This document shows, in pieces, positions 1 to 9,717 of a stretch of 64,000 nucleotides of DNA. Numbering within the stretch: the first letter of the stretch is position 1; every line of letters begins with the position of its first letter. Origin of the DNA: Pannonibacter phragmitetus DSM 14782. GTDB lineage: Bacteria > Pseudomonadota > Alphaproteobacteria > Rhizobiales > Stappiaceae. A model generated the notes under the pieces. That model was given only the letters and a program-made list of their open reading frames with translations. It had not been told where the DNA came from and did not search any database. Both the position numbers and the translations under genes were made by a program. Location of the stretch: NCBI RefSeq assembly GCF_000382365.1, contig NZ_KB908215.1, forward strand, positions 186,001-250,000, in the 5' to 3' direction.

Positions 1-1210
1 TCAGCAGCACACGGGAAGCACTGGCGAGCGCAGCCGTCATCACCACGCAATAGAGCGAGAAGCCGAGGATCTGACCATCATAAGGCACGCCGAAGTCGAT
101 CAGCCAGCCCGCCAGCCCCGGCCCGAGTGCAGAGGCAAAGACCATGAAGGCAAAGACGACCGAGCGCACTGCGCCCAGGTGCCGGGTGCCGTAAAGCTCC
201 GGCCAGAGCGCACCGGTGAAGGTGGCAACAAAACCATTGGAGAGGCCGATCAGCGCCATGAAGATGAAAGGTGCATAGGCCGCATGCACCAGCGCCAGAA
301 CTGCCGTGCCGCAGGCGAGCGGCACCAGCATGAAAGGCAGGATGCGCCGCGCCGTAAAGCGGTCAATCAGCTGGCCCAGCACCAGCGACGACAGCACCGC
401 CGAAGCAGACATGACGATGAAGGCCATTGCGAAAAGCTCCCTTGTCCAACCGCGCAATTCCACCAGATAGGACTGATGAAACAGCACCGCCGTGACGATG
501 AAAGGCGGAGCCAGTACACCGGCGGAAACAAGATAGAACATCGGATCACGCAACACCTCGGCCCGCGTCCAGTGCCGCCGCTCCACCACCTTCACATCGC
601 TGGCCATGCTCACCGGCACCCGTTCCTTGCGCAGGAGCAGCAGCACGAGCGGCAGCACCACCGCCAGCATGACAGCCACCGCCACCCACCAGCCCTGCCG
701 CCAGCCAAAGGTGGTCATGATGGCAACGAAGGTAACCGGCATGATGGCTTCCGACGCGGGGAAGCCGAGGCCGATCACTGCCACGGCACGGCCGCGCTGC
801 GCATCAAACCAGCGCCCGGCCGCCGTCATGGCAGTGTTGCTCATCATGCCCTGCCCGAAAAGACGCAGCCCATAGAGCGCAATACCGGCCATCCAGATGG
901 AGGTGGCCGACGCCATCAGAGCGCAGAAAAGCCCGAGCATGACCATGACGCCGGCCGCAACCTGCGCCACGGAAAAGCGGTCCAGCACCCGGCCAAGGGT
1001 GGGCAGCGTCAGCGCGCTGCCAAGCGTCGCGGCCATGTAGAGCGAGCCGAAGGCGCCGTTGCTGAGGTCCAGCTCCGCCCGCACATCACCTGCGGACAGG
1101 GAGATGAAGAAGGTCTGCCCGAAACCGGAAAAGGCGGTCATCAGGAAGGCCGCCCCAAGCCAGCGGGCATTGCCGGAGAGAAAGGCACCATAGGTCTGCG
1201 GTTTGCTCAT
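1..1210 (-). CDS. MFS transporter (3' end outside window)
   Basis: Reading from the ATG at 1210 towards position 1 gives an open frame of about 403 codons with no stop before the window edge. It begins MSKPQTYGAFLSGN and is a chain of hydrophobic helices typical of a 12-TM major facilitator. A loop with LGRVLDRF after the second helix resembles the MFS motif A region. It is an inner-membrane secondary transporter; the substrate cannot be read from the sequence, although the overall look is that of the oxalate/formate antiporter-like branch. It lies 75 bp downstream of the NAD synthetase gene on the same strand, so co-transcription is possible. The fold is clear; the function within the family is not. 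Confidence 0.8.
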   Translation of the reverse strand, partial: MSKPQTYGAFLSGNARWLGAAFLMTAFSGFGQTFFISLSAGDVRAELDLSNGAFGSLYMAATLGSALTLPTLGRVLDRFSVAQVAAGVMVMLGLFCALMASATSIWMAGIALYGLRLFGQGMMSNTAMTAAGRWFDAQRGRAVAVIGLGFPASEAIMPVTFVAIMTTFGWRQGWWVAVAVMLAVVLPLVLLLLRKERVPVSMASDVKVVERRHWTRAEVLRDPMFYLVSAGVLAPPFIVTAVLFHQSYLVELRGWTRELFAMAFIVMSASAVLSSLVLGQLIDRFTARRILPFMLVPLACGTAVLALVHAAYAPFIFMALIGLSNGFVATFTGALWPELYGTRHLGAVRSVVFAFMVFASALGPGLAGWLIDFGVPYDGQILGFSLYCVVMTAALASASRVLL

Positions 1211-1285
1211 GGCATGCCACCGGCTCCCGCTCACGGCGGGGCCAGCCCTTTCTTCCCGATGAATCAGAGGCTTGCGCGTGGCGGG

Positions 1286-2974
1286 TCAGCGGTCGCGGAA
1301 GCGGTTGGTGATGGGGTAGCGCCGGTCGCGGCCGAAGTTGCGGCGGGTGATCTTGACGCCCGGAGGGGCCTGACGGCGCTTGTATTCGGCGATGTAGAGA
1401 AGGTGTTCCACACGTTCGATCGTCGCGCGCTCATAGCCCAGCGCCTCGATCTCGCCAATGGAAAGTTCGTTTTCGACCAGCCCCTGCAGGATGGCATCCA
1501 GCACCTCGTAGGGCGGCAGGCTGTCCTGATCGGTCTGGTTCTCGCGCAGCTCCGCCGTGGGGGCCTTGGTGATGACGTGGGCGGGGACCATTTCCCCAGC
1601 CACGCCCTTCGCACCTTGCGGCAGATGGGCATTGCGCCAGGCGGCAAGCCGGTAGACCTCGGTCTTGTAGAGGTCCTTGATCGGGTTATAGCCGCCGTTC
1701 ATGTCGCCATAGAGCGTGGCGTAACCGACCGACATTTCCGACTTGTTGCCCGTGGTCACGACCATGGCGCCGAACTTGTTGGAGATCGCCATGAGAATGA
1801 CGCCGCGGCTGCGCGACTGCAGGTTCTCTTCCGTGATATCCGGCGTGCGGCCTGCAAAGAGAGGTGCAAGAACTTCGGTAAAGCCGGTCATCGGCGCCTC
1901 GATGGGCACGATGTCGTAGCGGATGCCGAGTGCCTTTGCGCTGGCTTCAGCGTCCTTGAGGCTGTCTGATGAGGTGAAGCGATAGGGCATCATCACCCCG
2001 TGTACCCGCTCCGGCCCCAGCGCATCCACCGCCATGGCGGCACAGATGGCAGAATCGATGCCGCCCGAAAGGCCGAGCACGACGCCGGGGAAGCGGTTCT
2101 TCTCCACATAGTCGCGCAGGCCCATGACGCAGGCGAGCCAGTTGGCTTCGTCCGCATCCGGCAGCTTCGCAAATACACCCGGCTCCGCCCGCCAGACGCC
2201 ATCCGTCCCCTCGCGCCAATCGCTGATGGTCAGCGCCGTAGTGAACTGGGGCATCTGGAAGGCGAGCGACCGGTCGGCATTGAGCGCAAAGGAGGCGCCG
2301 TCGAAGACAAGCTCGTCCTGCCCGCCGGTCTGGTTGCAGTAGACAAGCGGCAGGCCGCTTTCCACCACGCGGGCGACCATGATCTGCAGCCGCTCGTCGG
2401 CCTTGTTGGCCCAGTAAGGCGAGCCGTTCGGCACCAGCAGCATCTGCGCGCCGGTTTCCGTCAGGCACTCGACCACTTCATCGGTCCAGGTGTCCTCGCA
2501 GATGGGTAGGCCAAGCCTCAGCCCGCGGAAATCCACCGGTCCCGGCAGCGGGCCCTGATCGAAGACGCGCTTTTCATCGAAGACGCCGTAGTTCGGCAGG
2601 TCATACTTGAAGCGCAGCGCCTGCACCTTGCCGCCATCCAGCAGCGCTACCGCATTGTAGAGCTTGCCGCCTTCGGTCCAGGGCAGGCCAATGACCATTC
2701 CGGGGCCGCCATCTGCGGTCTCTGCCGCGAGGGCTTCCAGCGCGGTGCGGCAGGCGCGCACGAAGGCGGGCTTCAGCACCAGATCTTCCGCCGGATAGCC
2801 GGAGAGGAACATTTCGGACAGCAGCACGAGATGCGCCCCCGCCTTTGCCGCCTCCGCACGGGCCTGGCGGGCCAGATCCGCATTACCGGCGATACCGCCG
2901 ACCGTCGGATTCAGCTGGGCAATGGCAAGGCGAAGGTGGCCGGAAAGGGCCTCGGGGCGGGTGCTTGTGCTCAT
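1286..2974 (-). CDS. nadE: Glutamine-dependent NAD+ synthetase
   Basis: It makes NAD+ from deamido-NAD, ATP and glutamine in the cytoplasm, the last step of NAD synthesis. The 562-residue protein has two domains. The N-terminal nitrilase-type glutaminase carries the expected Glu54 (LLSEMFLSGY), Lys123 (RFKYDLPNYG) and Cys159 (LPICEDTW). The C-terminal ammonia-dependent synthetase has the ATP pyrophosphatase loop SGGIDS at about 303-308. Length is normal for the two-domain form. An in-frame start 17 codons upstream exists, but MSTSTRPEALSG at 2974 fits family N-termini better. It follows the DAHP synthase gene on the same strand with a terminator-like hairpin between them. Confidence 0.95.
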   Translation of the reverse strand: MSTSTRPEALSGHLRLAIAQLNPTVGGIAGNADLARQARAEAAKAGAHLVLLSEMFLSGYPAEDLVLKPAFVRACRTALEALAAETADGGPGMVIGLPWTEGGKLYNAVALLDGGKVQALRFKYDLPNYGVFDEKRVFDQGPLPGPVDFRGLRLGLPICEDTWTDEVVECLTETGAQMLLVPNGSPYWANKADERLQIMVARVVESGLPLVYCNQTGGQDELVFDGASFALNADRSLAFQMPQFTTALTISDWREGTDGVWRAEPGVFAKLPDADEANWLACVMGLRDYVEKNRFPGVVLGLSGGIDSAICAAMAVDALGPERVHGVMMPYRFTSSDSLKDAEASAKALGIRYDIVPIEAPMTGFTEVLAPLFAGRTPDITEENLQSRSRGVILMAISNKFGAMVVTTGNKSEMSVGYATLYGDMNGGYNPIKDLYKTEVYRLAAWRNAHLPQGAKGVAGEMVPAHVITKAPTAELRENQTDQDSLPPYEVLDAILQGLVENELSIGEIEALGYERATIERVEHLLYIAEYKRRQAPPGVKITRRNFGRDRRYPITNRFRDR

Positions 2975-3041
2975 GGCTTCTGATTTAGCGCGCCCGCGCG
3001 GGCCTTGCAATCGGGCTATCACCACTCGTCATGGATAGGCA

Positions 3042-3075
3042 GAAACGAAAAGGGGCAGACCTGCGGCCCGCCCCT
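3042..3075 (-). terminator. Rho-independent terminator after DAHP synthase gene
   Basis: On the minus strand the arms AGGGGC and GCCCCT (3070-3075 and 3051-3056) enclose a GC-rich 13-nt loop. They are followed by a T-rich run read from the complement of 3042-3050. It sits just past the stop of the DAHP synthase gene and before nadE, so the two genes are probably separate transcription units. Confidence 0.65.
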
Positions 3076-3101
3076 CCTGATGCATGTCACAGCAGCTGCG
3101 C

Positions 3102-4481
3102 TCAGGCGCTGGCTGCAATCTTGTCCGTGCGGGCCTCGCGCTCCTTCTTGAGGTTTTCAGCCACAAGGAAGGCAAGCTCGATCGCCTGATCGGCGTTGAG
3201 ACGCGGGTCGCAGTGCGTATGGTAGCGGTCACCCAGCTGATCGGCTGTCAGCGCATGCGCGCCGCCGGTGCATTCGGTGACGTTGCGGCCCGTCATTTCG
3301 ATATGAATGCCGCCGGCATGGGTGCCCTCGGCGCGGTGAACCGCAAAGAAGGCTTCCACTTCCTTCAGGATGCGCTCGAACGGACGGGTCTTGTAGCCGG
3401 CTGCGGTGATGGTGTTGCCATGCATCGGATCGCAGGACCAAACAACCGTGCGCCCTTCCCGCTCCACGGCGCGGATCAGCTGCGGCAGGTGATCGAACAC
3501 CTTGTCCGCGCCGAAACGGCAGATCAGCGTCAGGCGGCCGGCTTCGTTCTCCGGGTTCAGCATGTCGATCAGCTTCAGCAGCCCGTCCGGCGAAAGGGAC
3601 GGACCGCACTTGAGGCCAATCGGGTTCTTGATGCCGCGGAAGAATTCCACATGGGCATGATCCGGCTGGCGGGTGCGGTCGCCGATCCACAGCATGTGGC
3701 CGGAGGTGGCGTACCAGTCGCCCGAGGTGGAATCGACACGGGTGAAGGCCTGCTCGTAGCCGAGCAGCAGCGCCTCGTGGCTGGTGAAGAAATCGGTCGA
3801 GCGCAGCTGCGGCACGCTGTCCGGAGACACACCGCAAGCGCGCATGAAGGCCAGCGATTCCGAAATGCGGTCCGCCAGCTCCTGATAGCGGTGCGACTGC
3901 GGGCTGTCCTTGACGAAGCCCAGCATCCAGCGGTGCACCTGATCAAGGTTGGCAAAGCCGCCCTGCGCGAAGGCGCGCAGCAGGTTCAGCGTCGCGGCCG
4001 ACTGACGGTAGGCCATGGACAGGCGGTTCGGATCCGGGATGCGGCTTTCCGGGGTGAAGGCAATGTCGTTGATGATGTCGCCGCGGTAGCTCGGCAGCTC
4101 CACGTCGCCCAGCTTCTCGATGTCCGAGGAGCGCGGCTTGGCGAACTGGCCGGCGATGCGGCCCACCTTCACCACCGGCTGGGAGGCCGCATAGGTGAGG
4201 ACGACGGCCATCTGCAGGAAGACGCGGAAAAAGTCACGGATGTGGTCCGGATGATGCTCTGCGAAGCTCTCCGCACAGTCACCACCCTGCAGAAGGAATG
4301 CCCGCCCTGCCGCAACATCCGCAAGCTGGCGCTTCAGAAGACGCGCCTCACCTGCAAAAACCAGCGGCGGATAGGTCGACAGACGCTTTTCCACGTCCGC
4401 CAGGGCCTCTTTGTCGGGATAATCCGGCACCTGCAAGATCGGCTTGGATCTCCAGCTGTCCGGTGTCCACTTCTCCGCCAT
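3102..4481 (-). CDS. Class II 3-deoxy-7-phosphoheptulonate (DAHP) synthase
   Basis: It catalyses the first step of the shikimate pathway, condensing phosphoenolpyruvate with erythrose 4-phosphate. The 459-residue protein is the plant/class II type. It contains the metal-site cysteine in [11 protein letters not shown] (Cys69), the PMHGNT histidine motif, the [15 protein letters not shown] glutamate motif and the [10 protein letters not shown] aspartate motif near the C-terminus. The start at 4481 ([10 protein letters not shown]) has a GGAG eight bases upstream; a longer in-frame start at 4571 has no such support. The gene is transcribed away from the diguanylate cyclase across a 517-bp spacer. 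No leader peptide rich in aromatic codons is visible upstream. Confidence 0.95.
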   Translation of the reverse strand: MAEKWTPDSWRSKPILQVPDYPDKEALADVEKRLSTYPPLVFAGEARLLKRQLADVAAGRAFLLQGGDCAESFAEHHPDHIRDFFRVFLQMAVVLTYAASQPVVKVGRIAGQFAKPRSSDIEKLGDVELPSYRGDIINDIAFTPESRIPDPNRLSMAYRQSAATLNLLRAFAQGGFANLDQVHRWMLGFVKDSPQSHRYQELADRISESLAFMRACGVSPDSVPQLRSTDFFTSHEALLLGYEQAFTRVDSTSGDWYATSGHMLWIGDRTRQPDHAHVEFFRGIKNPIGLKCGPSLSPDGLLKLIDMLNPENEAGRLTLICRFGADKVFDHLPQLIRAVEREGRTVVWSCDPMHGNTITAAGYKTRPFERILKEVEAFFAVHRAEGTHAGGIHIEMTGRNVTECTGGAHALTADQLGDRYHTHCDPRLNADQAIELAFLVAENLKKEREARTDKIAASA

Positions 4482-4998
4482 CACACAGTCTCCAATACGG
4501 TCCGGCTGCTTTGCCTGCCTTGAGCAAACGGGCGGCAGATCCTGCATCTGCCGTCGGCCCGCTGCCTTCAAAAGAACGGGCGCCGGAACTTCCTCACATC
4601 ACGTGCTGCAAACGTCTCCCCCCGAAGGACAAGAAACGTGCGGCCTTATACACGGGTTGACGGCTCAAGACTACAGTCCAGGACAGTATCCCGCCAGCAA
4701 TCCGGACGACCGTGGCTCAGGTGCCGCAATGCAAGGCAGGCCGATGCCCGCCTGCCCGGCCTGCCGGAACGGCAGGCACGGTCTCCATGACGGCTCCATC
4801 GTAAAAATACGGAGGAATGACAAGAAGAAGAACGCAGACCCAAATCTGGGAGGCAAAGAACCCAAATATCCTTGATGAACTTAAGGGGCTGTTTCCTATT
4901 ATACCCTACAGCATTTTTACAGGTATGTTGTGGCCTGCTAATACTTGCGCAGGCCATCCGCATGGCGCGGACCATCAGATCCAGAAAGGATTGGCAGC
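4482..4998. other. Divergent intergenic spacer with a hairpin
   Basis: This 517-bp spacer separates the divergent DAHP synthase and GGDEF genes. I see no convincing gene in it. A strong hairpin, GCCTGCCG-GAA-CGGCAGGC, lies at 4759-4777; the GGCAGGC word recurs around it (4737-4780). It is not followed by a T-run. The half nearest the GGDEF gene (4800-4990) is clearly AT-richer. It holds a weak promoter-like pair, TTGATG at 4872 and TATTAT at 4897, with 19-bp spacing. Confidence 0.5.
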
Positions 4999-6585
4999 GT
5001 GTCATCCGTGGCAGGCATTGGGAAGAACCCGGCAGGACGCTGGAGTCTGACGTATCAAGTCTATTTTCTCGCTTCGCTCCTCATGGTGCTGGCAACAGCA
5101 TCCCTGCTTTACGTTGGCTACATCGCCTCCCGGGCAGCCGACGAGCAAGCTGTGCGGAACGAAATGCGTCTGATCGAAAGTGCGCTTCACGACCGCCAGC
5201 GGCTGATGGCAAGGGACCAGATGACCCTTGCCCGCTGGGACCGGGCAGTGGCCAACATCTCGGTCAAGTTCAACCCGGCCTTTGTCCGCTACGAACTGCT
5301 TGACTCCCTCTGGTATGACTTCGGGCACGAACGGGCTTTTCTGGTTGATCCGCAAGGCGCATTGCTGGCAGAATCACGCAGAGAGGTCTCCCGCATCGGC
5401 CGCAAGAGCCTGCCGCCGTCTTCCGTGCTTCTGACAGTGTCTCAGGCTGCTGTACGCAAGTACGAAGGGCTGCGCAGCCTCTCGGGGGCGGGGCTCGGCC
5501 GCAGCGGACCGCCCGCCATCGACGATATGGCCACCTTCACATATGTCCTGCTCGACCAGACGCCGACATTCATCAGCGCCATGCCGATTGTGCCGGATGA
5601 CGGAGCCGTGACGCAGCCTCCCGGACCGCCAGTCATCCTGATGTCCGCCCGCCTGATCGACGAAGGCTTCACCGCCGACATCAATTCGCAGCTCGCCTTC
5701 CGCGACATGAAGTTTGTGCCAGGAGAGGTGCCGCCTGCCGGGAGCACGAACTGGCCTATCAAGTCACCAGACGGCACGGTCATCGGCCATTTCCAATGGA
5801 CCAGCGAAACGCCGGGCGAGCATGTCTGGCGCATGATCCTGCCGTCCATCCTGCTGCTTTGGGTCATGCTGGCCGGCTCCGCCTTTGCCGTATCGCGCAA
5901 GGTGGGAACCCTCACCCGTTCACTGGAACAGCGGGAACAGGAGTTTGCCTATCTGGCCGACCATGATCAGCTCACGGGGCTCGCCAACCGGCGGCAAATC
6001 AGTGGCATTCTTGCAAATGCCATATCGGGCCTGCCGGACAAACCCTTCGCCCTGATCGGCTGTGACCTGGACCGCTTCAAGCAGATCAATGACACCTATG
6101 GTCATGCAGCGGGTGACGAAGTTCTCGCGACCGTCGCCCGCCGGATTGAGGCCGCTGTTGGCGATGCTGGCGTTGCCGGCCGCATGGGCGGCGACGAGTT
6201 CGTGATCGTTGTGATTGAATTCGCCGACATCGACCAGCTGGCCGCTCTGGGCCGCCGGATCATGGCCGCACTGGACGAGAAGATCCCGATGCCGAATGGC
6301 ATCCATGCCGAACTCGGCGTCAGCCTCGGCATTGCCATCGCGCCCATTGACGGCAGCACGGATGAGGCCTTGCTCGCAGCGGCAGATGCAGCCCTTTACG
6401 CCGCCAAATCCGCACGTGACGGCACGCTCGTCTTTGCTGCGAGCCTGCCGCGCGCAGAGGATATTGTGCCAGGTACGGACGCCGGCACAAGCACGATACC
6501 GGCTGCCGTTCCAGTGAGATCCCCTCTCGCCATCGGCGATGGGGTGACTGTCGTCAAGCGCCCGCCGAAAGGGCGCGGGCACTGA
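4999..6585 (+). CDS. Membrane diguanylate cyclase, CHASE4-GGDEF
   Basis: A predicted sensor that makes cyclic di-GMP from two GTP. The protein of about 528 residues has an N-terminal membrane helix (FLASLLMVLATASLLYVGYI). An extracytoplasmic region of about 230 residues follows and looks like CHASE4: DRQRLMARDQMTLARWDRAV, then LWYDFGHERAFLVDPQG. A second helix (ILPSILLLWVMLAGSAFAV) precedes a C-terminal GGDEF domain with DHDQLTGLANRR and the intact motif RMGGDEFVIV. The RxxD inhibitory site expected five residues before GGDEF is absent. GTG at 4999 is preferred because AGAAAGGA lies eight bases upstream; a longer start at 4945 lacks this. The ligand is unknown. Confidence 0.85.
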   Translation: MSSVAGIGKNPAGRWSLTYQVYFLASLLMVLATASLLYVGYIASRAADEQAVRNEMRLIESALHDRQRLMARDQMTLARWDRAVANISVKFNPAFVRYELLDSLWYDFGHERAFLVDPQGALLAESRREVSRIGRKSLPPSSVLLTVSQAAVRKYEGLRSLSGAGLGRSGPPAIDDMATFTYVLLDQTPTFISAMPIVPDDGAVTQPPGPPVILMSARLIDEGFTADINSQLAFRDMKFVPGEVPPAGSTNWPIKSPDGTVIGHFQWTSETPGEHVWRMILPSILLLWVMLAGSAFAVSRKVGTLTRSLEQREQEFAYLADHDQLTGLANRRQISGILANAISGLPDKPFALIGCDLDRFKQINDTYGHAAGDEVLATVARRIEAAVGDAGVAGRMGGDEFVIVVIEFADIDQLAALGRRIMAALDEKIPMPNGIHAELGVSLGIAIAPIDGSTDEALLAAADAALYAAKSARDGTLVFAASLPRAEDIVPGTDAGTSTIPAAVPVRSPLAIGDGVTVVKRPPKGRGH

Positions 6586-6687
6586 GCATTTTCAAGGCGT
6601 GATGCGTCAGCATCGAAAGCCTTGGTATGAGACAGCAGTAACAGCACGTCATTCAGCCCCGGCACATCACCCACATCGAAGGCTAAA

Positions 6688-6744
6688 GGGCAGAGCCACC
6701 CGTTCCCGGTGCAACTTGCGCATCTGGAACGGGTGGCCCTGTCC
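6688..6744. terminator. Bidirectional terminator hairpin between convergent genes
   Basis: A 19-bp near-perfect inverted repeat has arms at 6688-6706 (ending GCCACCCGTTCC) and 6726-6744 (starting GGAACGGGTGGC), with two non-complementary positions. It sits between the converging GGDEF and glutathione reductase genes, and TGTTTC follows on the plus side. It probably ends both transcripts. Confidence 0.6.
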
Positions 6745-6768
6745 TGTTTCACATCATATCTGCCAGTT

Positions 6769-8145
6769 TCAGCCGCGCAGCCGTTCTGTTGGCTCGCGCA
6801 TGGTCACCAGTTCCTCTGCAGCCGTCGGGTGCACTGCGACCGTGCGGTCGAAGTCGGCCTTGGTTGCCCCCATCTGCAGCGTGATGCCAAGCACCTGCGC
6901 CAGTTCGCCGGCATCCGGCCCCAGGATATGGGCGCCCAGCACCTTGTCCGTATCCGCATCGACGATCAGCTTCATGACCATCTTCTCGTCACGGCCCGAA
7001 AGGGTGTGCTTCATGGGGCGGAAGCTGGTCTTGTAGATGTCGAGATTTGGCGTGCGCTTCAGGGCCTCTTCCTGAGTCAGGCCAACCGTTCCCATCTCGG
7101 GCTGCGAGAAGACGGCCGTCGCAATGAGGCTGTGGTCCACCGTCCACGGCTTGCCGCCGAAGATAGTGTCAGCGAAAGCATGCCCCTCGCGGATGGCAAC
7201 CGGGGTCAGGTTGGCCCGGTTGGTCACGTCGCCCACGGCATAGATCGAGGGAACGGAGGTGCGTGAGGTTTCATCGACGCGGATTGCCCCGTCCTCTCCC
7301 ACTTCCACGCCTGCCTTCTCCAGACCAAGACCGGCAATGTTCGGACGGCGGCCGATGGCAAAAAGGATCTGGTCAGCAGGCAGCGCCTTGCCGCCCTTGG
7401 TGTGGCCCGTCAGCTTGCCGTCTGCATCCTTCTCGATTGCGGAGAACGTGTCGCCGCAAATGATCTTGATGCCTTTCTTCTCCATCTCTTCATGCACGGC
7501 CTTGCGCAGATCATTGTCAAAGCCGCGCAGGATTTCCTCGCCGCGGTAGATCAATGTCGTCTCGGCGCCGAGGCCGTTGAAGATGCCGGCGAATTCCACG
7601 GCGATGTAGCCGCCGCCGGCGACAATCACCTGCCTCGGCATTTCGGACAGATGGAAGGCCTCGTTGGAGGTGATCACGTGCTCGCAGCCCGGCAGCGAGG
7701 GATCGACATTCGGCGTGCCGCCCGTTGCGATCAGAATGTAGCGGGCAGTGATGACCTGATCCGTTGAGAGCAGCCGCACGCTGTTGGGGCCCTCAATGAC
7801 GGCGCGGCTGTCGAACAGCTCCACGCCGGTCCGGTCAAGGTTGCGCCGGTAAATCCCTTCCAGCCGCGTGATTTCCTTGTCCTTGGCTTCGATCAGGGTC
7901 TGCCAGGAGAAGCTGCGCTCGCCGACCGTCCAGCCAAAGCCCGCGGCGTCCTCGAACTCCTCGGAGAACTTGGAGGCATAGACGAACAGCTTCTTCGGCA
8001 CGCAGCCACGGATGACACACGTTCCGCCGTATCTGTATTCCTCGGCGATCGCGACGCGCGCACCGTGGGTGGCAGCAATCCGTGCAGCCCGCACACCGCC
8101 GGAGCCGCCGCCAATGACGAACAGATCGTAGTTGAACTCGCTCAT
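6769..8145 (-). CDS. gor: Glutathione-disulfide reductase
   Basis: A cytoplasmic FAD enzyme that regenerates reduced glutathione from the disulfide with NADPH. The 458-residue protein has the N-terminal FAD fold (FVIGGGSGGVRAAR) and the redox disulfide GGTCVIRGCVPKK (Cys43, Cys48). A central NADPH-binding segment follows (VAGGGYIAVEFAGIFNGLG). The C-terminal catalytic pair is HPTAAEE. Length and motifs are canonical, and VIRGCVPKK separates it from lipoamide dehydrogenase and mercuric reductase. It lies downstream of rpiA and a DUF2059 gene on the same strand, but a terminator separates it from the DUF2059 gene. Confidence 0.95.
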   Translation of the reverse strand: MSEFNYDLFVIGGGSGGVRAARIAATHGARVAIAEEYRYGGTCVIRGCVPKKLFVYASKFSEEFEDAAGFGWTVGERSFSWQTLIEAKDKEITRLEGIYRRNLDRTGVELFDSRAVIEGPNSVRLLSTDQVITARYILIATGGTPNVDPSLPGCEHVITSNEAFHLSEMPRQVIVAGGGYIAVEFAGIFNGLGAETTLIYRGEEILRGFDNDLRKAVHEEMEKKGIKIICGDTFSAIEKDADGKLTGHTKGGKALPADQILFAIGRRPNIAGLGLEKAGVEVGEDGAIRVDETSRTSVPSIYAVGDVTNRANLTPVAIREGHAFADTIFGGKPWTVDHSLIATAVFSQPEMGTVGLTQEEALKRTPNLDIYKTSFRPMKHTLSGRDEKMVMKLIVDADTDKVLGAHILGPDAGELAQVLGITLQMGATKADFDRTVAVHPTAAEELVTMREPTERLRG

Positions 8146-8171
8146 CCTGTGAGATCCTTCAGGTCACATCC

Positions 8172-8200
8172 AAAAACAAACGGCCCCGTCTCCGGGGCCG
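8172..8200 (-). terminator. Rho-independent terminator after DUF2059 gene
   Basis: A perfect 8-bp stem CGGCCCCG / CGGGGCCG (8181-8188 and 8193-8200) with a TCTC loop is followed, in the minus direction, by TTTGTTTTTG. It lies 19 bp past the stop of the DUF2059 gene and 36 bp before the gor start. Confidence 0.8.
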
Positions 8201-8218
8201 CTGGTAAGCCGGGGCCGC

Positions 8219-8719
8219 TTACGGCTTGATCAGGCCACGCTTCTCAAGTTCGCCGCGCACCTGCACGACCATTTCCTGAGACAGCTTGTCCTGCCACTGG
8301 CGTGCGGCGCCGATCGACAGCGCGCTGATTTCCGGCGACAGCTGGGTCAGCTTCTTGCCGGTCGGGCTTTCATAGAAGTTTGCAATCTCGGTCAGTTCTT
8401 CTTCGCTCAGGCGGCGGGCCCAGACTTCAAAGACCATCTTGTTCAGCTCGGGACGCTCGTCCGTCATCTTGAGAGCGACTTCGGTCACCACTTCATCGAG
8501 CACACCGGTCAGGGATGGATCGGCCTGAATGAAGATGCCCGTGGTCCGCTCCGCCAGCTCGGGAATGATGGCATCAAAGGCGGACAGAGCGTCCGTTGCG
8601 AGCACGGCGCGGCGCGCGGCGGCAAGATGGCTTTCGGTCAGGTCCTGCGCCATGACGGCCGGTGCAAAGGCGAGACCGGCAACCACGACCCCTGCGGAAA
8701 AGAGGGCTTTGAGATTCAT
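8219..8719 (-). CDS. Exported DUF2059 domain protein
   Basis: A 166-residue protein of unknown function. The start at 8719 gives a clean Sec signal peptide (MNLKALFSAGVVVAGLAFAPAVMAQ, cleaved after the AMA-type site), so the mature protein should be periplasmic. The rest is helical and matches DUF2059 in character, including IANFYESPTGKKLTQ, a typical DUF2059 stretch in which a short helix is followed by a conserved SPTGK. An upstream in-frame start at 8782 would bury the signal peptide and is rejected. It lies between rpiA and gor on the same strand; I recall this order from other Rhizobiales but did not check it. Confidence 0.85.
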   Translation of the reverse strand: MNLKALFSAGVVVAGLAFAPAVMAQDLTESHLAAARRAVLATDALSAFDAIIPELAERTTGIFIQADPSLTGVLDEVVTEVALKMTDERPELNKMVFEVWARRLSEEELTEIANFYESPTGKKLTQLSPEISALSIGAARQWQDKLSQEMVVQVRGELEKRGLIKP

Positions 8720-8778
8720 GTGCAAACTCCAGCGTGCATTGTCTGTGCCCGGCTGCGGCAGGTGCCGCGGCCAGTGCT

Positions 8779-9471
8779 TCAATCTTTGATTATAACGTCC
8801 ACACCCTGCGGCCCGGCCACATAAGCCTTGGCCGCCAGCCCGATGAACAGGCCCGTCTCGACGACACCGGGTATGAGGTTCAGGTCAGCGGCCAATTTCG
8901 CAGCATCCGGAATGGCTCCAAGCGAGGCATCCAGGATGTAGTGACCACCATCTGTGACAAAAGGATGGTCTTCGCCGCCGCGCAGCGAGACTTCGCCAGT
9001 CAGTCCGTGGCCATCAAGCACGGCGCGCACAGCAATGCGGGTGGCACCAAGGCCAAAGGGCACGACTTCGACCGGCAGCGGGAACCTGCCCAGCCGCTCC
9101 ACCAGTTTGCCGCTGTCCGCGATAACAATCATCTTGCCGGAGGCAGCCGCGACGATCTTCTCACGAAGCAACGCACCGCCACCGCCCTTGATGAGGGCCA
9201 TGTCCGGATCAATCTCGTCTGCGCCGTCAACGGTCACGTCGAGCACGGGCATGTCTTCGAGCGTGGAAAGCGGGATCCCCTCCTCGCGGGCCAGTGCAGC
9301 GGTGCGCTCCGAAGTCGGCACGCCAGTCACATTGAGCCCGGCGCGGACAGCCTTCCCAAGAGCGCGAACGAAATGCTCTGCAGTTGAACCCGTGCCAATG
9401 CCGACCTTCATGCCGTCACGGATTTCTTCCATAGCCCGCTCGGCGGCCTGGCGCTTGAACTCGTCGCTCAT
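8779..9471 (-). CDS. rpiA: Ribose-5-phosphate isomerase A
   Basis: It interconverts ribose 5-phosphate and ribulose 5-phosphate in the pentose phosphate pathway. The 230-residue product has the phosphate-binding [12 protein letters not shown], the substrate loop [24 protein letters not shown] (catalytic Asp/Glu/Lys region) and a C-terminal [14 protein letters not shown]. The start at 9471 ([14 protein letters not shown]) has AGGGA just upstream. A 57-codon longer frame upstream has no family resemblance. It probably shares a transcript with the DUF2059 gene 59 bp downstream. Confidence 0.95.
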   Translation of the reverse strand: MSDEFKRQAAERAMEEIRDGMKVGIGTGSTAEHFVRALGKAVRAGLNVTGVPTSERTAALAREEGIPLSTLEDMPVLDVTVDGADEIDPDMALIKGGGGALLREKIVAAASGKMIVIADSGKLVERLGRFPLPVEVVPFGLGATRIAVRAVLDGHGLTGEVSLRGGEDHPFVTDGGHYILDASLGAIPDAAKLAADLNLIPGVVETGLFIGLAAKAYVAGPQGVDVIIKD

Positions 9472-9717
9472 CCTGTCCCTTCCGGCAATCGTTGAAAGAC
9501 CCATGGGCGGCGGCAGGAAGAGGCATTCCTGACGGCGCCCCCGGCCGAAGCCGCATGTTGTGCGCGTGATTAGCATGCCGGATTGCGCAGGGCAAAGCCG
9601 AAGTCTGTCCGGCACGGCTTCCACCGGGGAGAATAGTTGCAACGCAGCACCGGAAATTAACCTGCCGTTCAGCTGACGTTGCGAACGTTATATATTCGGC
9701 ATGCTCAGGACAATAAA

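Noticed and set aside
179-1969. Long plus-strand open frame of about 596 codons
   Set aside because: It is the antisense of the MFS transporter and nadE, very rich in His, Arg and Gln, and matches no family. High GC makes such frames common.
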